The notes below the pieces were generated by a model. It did not search any database, was not told where the DNA came from, and saw only the letters and a program-made list of their open reading frames with translations. A DNA stretch of 6,452 nucleotides from CANLBN01 sp047634655 (GTDB lineage: Bacteria > Pseudomonadota > Gammaproteobacteria > Pseudomonadales > Cellvibrionaceae), in assembly GCA_047634655.1 (NCBI GenBank), contig JBLIHY010000107.1, positions 1 through 6,452 on the forward strand. The letters run 5' to 3'. This document shows, one piece after another, positions 6,141-6,452 of this stretch. Made by a program: the position numbers and the translations under genes. Each line of letters begins with the position of its first letter. Within the stretch, counting starts at the first letter, position 1.

Positions 6141-6164
6141 GGGGAGCCGTCAGAGTCTGACCCC
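6141..6164. repeat. Dyad at the probable right end of the IS4 remnant
   Basis: GGGG and CCCC enclose a perfect GTCAGA/TCTGAC inverted repeat (6149-6154 and 6156-6161, central G). It lies 14 bp after the transposase stop, where an IS4-type end would be expected. Similar GGGGTCAGA-type ends also occur with REP-associated transposon-like repeats, so it could instead be an independent small repeat. Confidence 0.45.
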
Positions 6165-6196
6165 ATTGATCCTCTGTCATCTAGGTAATATTTCAC

Positions 6197-6452
6197 CTAC
6201 CGGTGGGACTTAAAGCCAGCTTTCTTCATATGTATGTCGGAAAGTTCGTTAGCGCTACCTGGAATAATTCGCGAGTCTACCTCTTGTTTGTCAGTGATGT
6301 GTACCATTCCCTCCTTGTGGGTGATCCCGGTCATAACAGCGGTTACAACTATCTCACGGTAGAGTTCTGGCTTTATTTCTTCCTCTTTGGCCTCGGTCGC
6401 ATCCCTAGCTTCGAACCATAATCGGACGTATGTCAGCAGCGCCAAGTGTGCA
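6197..6452 (-). CDS. Unidentified protein, C-terminal part, cut by the window edge
   Basis: A minus-strand frame is open from the right edge to TAG at 6199-6197, giving at least 84 residues. I recognise no family. The sequence is charged and soluble-looking: RLWFEARDATEAKEEE (predicted helix), then ELYREIVVTAVMTG, THKEGMVHITDKQEVD, and a basic tail ending MKKAGFKSHR. Its amino-acid make-up is far more protein-like than the opposite-strand frame. A TTG at 6445-6443 could serve as start, but too little upstream sequence remains to judge. I prefer a gene that continues beyond the window. It points toward the IS4 remnant, and its stop lies 33 bp beyond that element's inferred end. Confidence 0.5.
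   Translation of the reverse strand, partial: AHLALLTYVRLWFEARDATEAKEEEIKPELYREIVVTAVMTGITHKEGMVHITDKQEVDSRIIPGSANELSDIHMKKAGFKSHR

Larger units (their letters stand above)
5628..6164 (+). mobile_element. IS4-family (IS10-like) insertion sequence remnant
   Basis: The transposase homology begins abruptly at about 5628 with no visible left end, continues through an internally deleted transposase, and ends near GGGGAGCCGTCAGAGTCTGACCCC at 6141-6164. Within that stretch GTCAGA-G-TCTGAC is a perfect dyad, and I take it as the probable right terminal region. The left end and the target duplication are missing, so this is a degenerate copy that should not move on its own. Confidence 0.75.

Noticed and set aside
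6203..6421. Plus-strand hydrophobic frame of 72 residues
   Set aside because: It is the complement of the more protein-like, charged minus-strand frame. The hydrophobicity is the expected antisense of a charged coding sequence, and it needs a GTG start without a ribosome site.
1..6452. CRISPR array, tRNA or rRNA genes
   Set aside because: No regularly spaced repeats, no tRNA-like cloverleaf or CCA-end pattern and no conserved rRNA segments were seen on either strand by eye.

Overview
The window looks like a chromosomal segment of a gammaproteobacterium. A conserved housekeeping block in the middle is bordered on both sides by the wreckage of insertion sequences. The organism is inferred from the closeness of PtsP, RppH and the NRDE protein to pseudomonad or cellvibrionad-type proteins, and from a gene order (HAD-IB hydrolase, divergent rppH-ptsP, convergent NRDE gene) that I recall from Pseudomonas and relatives. 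No rRNA or other strong phylogenetic marker is present, so the genus is open.

Layout. Positions 1-307 hold the 3' end of an IS1595-family (ISXO2-like) element. Its transposase is dead on two counts: a catalytic Asp replaced by Gly, and a frame break at a run of nine A. Positions 425-1249 (+) encode a TANGO2/NRDE-family protein. It overlaps by 35 bp the end of the convergent ptsP (1215-3476, -), which encodes the PTS-Ntr enzyme I. A 201-bp gap with a candidate ptsP promoter separates it from rppH (3678-4199, -), encoding the Nudix RNA pyrophosphohydrolase. A 424-bp divergent intergenic region follows, with a direct repeat, an inverted repeat and a candidate promoter in each direction. It leads to a HAD-IB phosphatase gene (4624-5283, +).

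From 5284 on the sequence is a decayed mosaic. It contains a 27-residue Rhs/YD-repeat scrap, a shifted-frame peptide tail, a tiny hydrophobic ORF cut off by the next element, and an IS4-family (IS10-like) transposase. That transposase lacks its N-terminus and, apparently by an internal deletion between two copies of a VRNR motif, also its catalytic Glu region. The last 255 bp hold the 3' end of an unidentified minus-strand gene that runs off the right edge.

How the genes work together. EI-Ntr (PtsP) starts the nitrogen-PTS phosphorelay from PEP. RppH triggers mRNA decay by trimming the 5' triphosphate. The two are long-standing neighbours in gammaproteobacteria, although the gap seen here suggests they need not share one transcript. 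The NRDE protein and the HAD hydrolase are frequent neighbours with poorly defined roles. I see no convincing new multi-gene system. The most unusual items are the IS/NRDE junction, the VRNR-to-VRNR deletion in the IS4 remnant, and the Rhs-tail plus small membrane ORF remnant.
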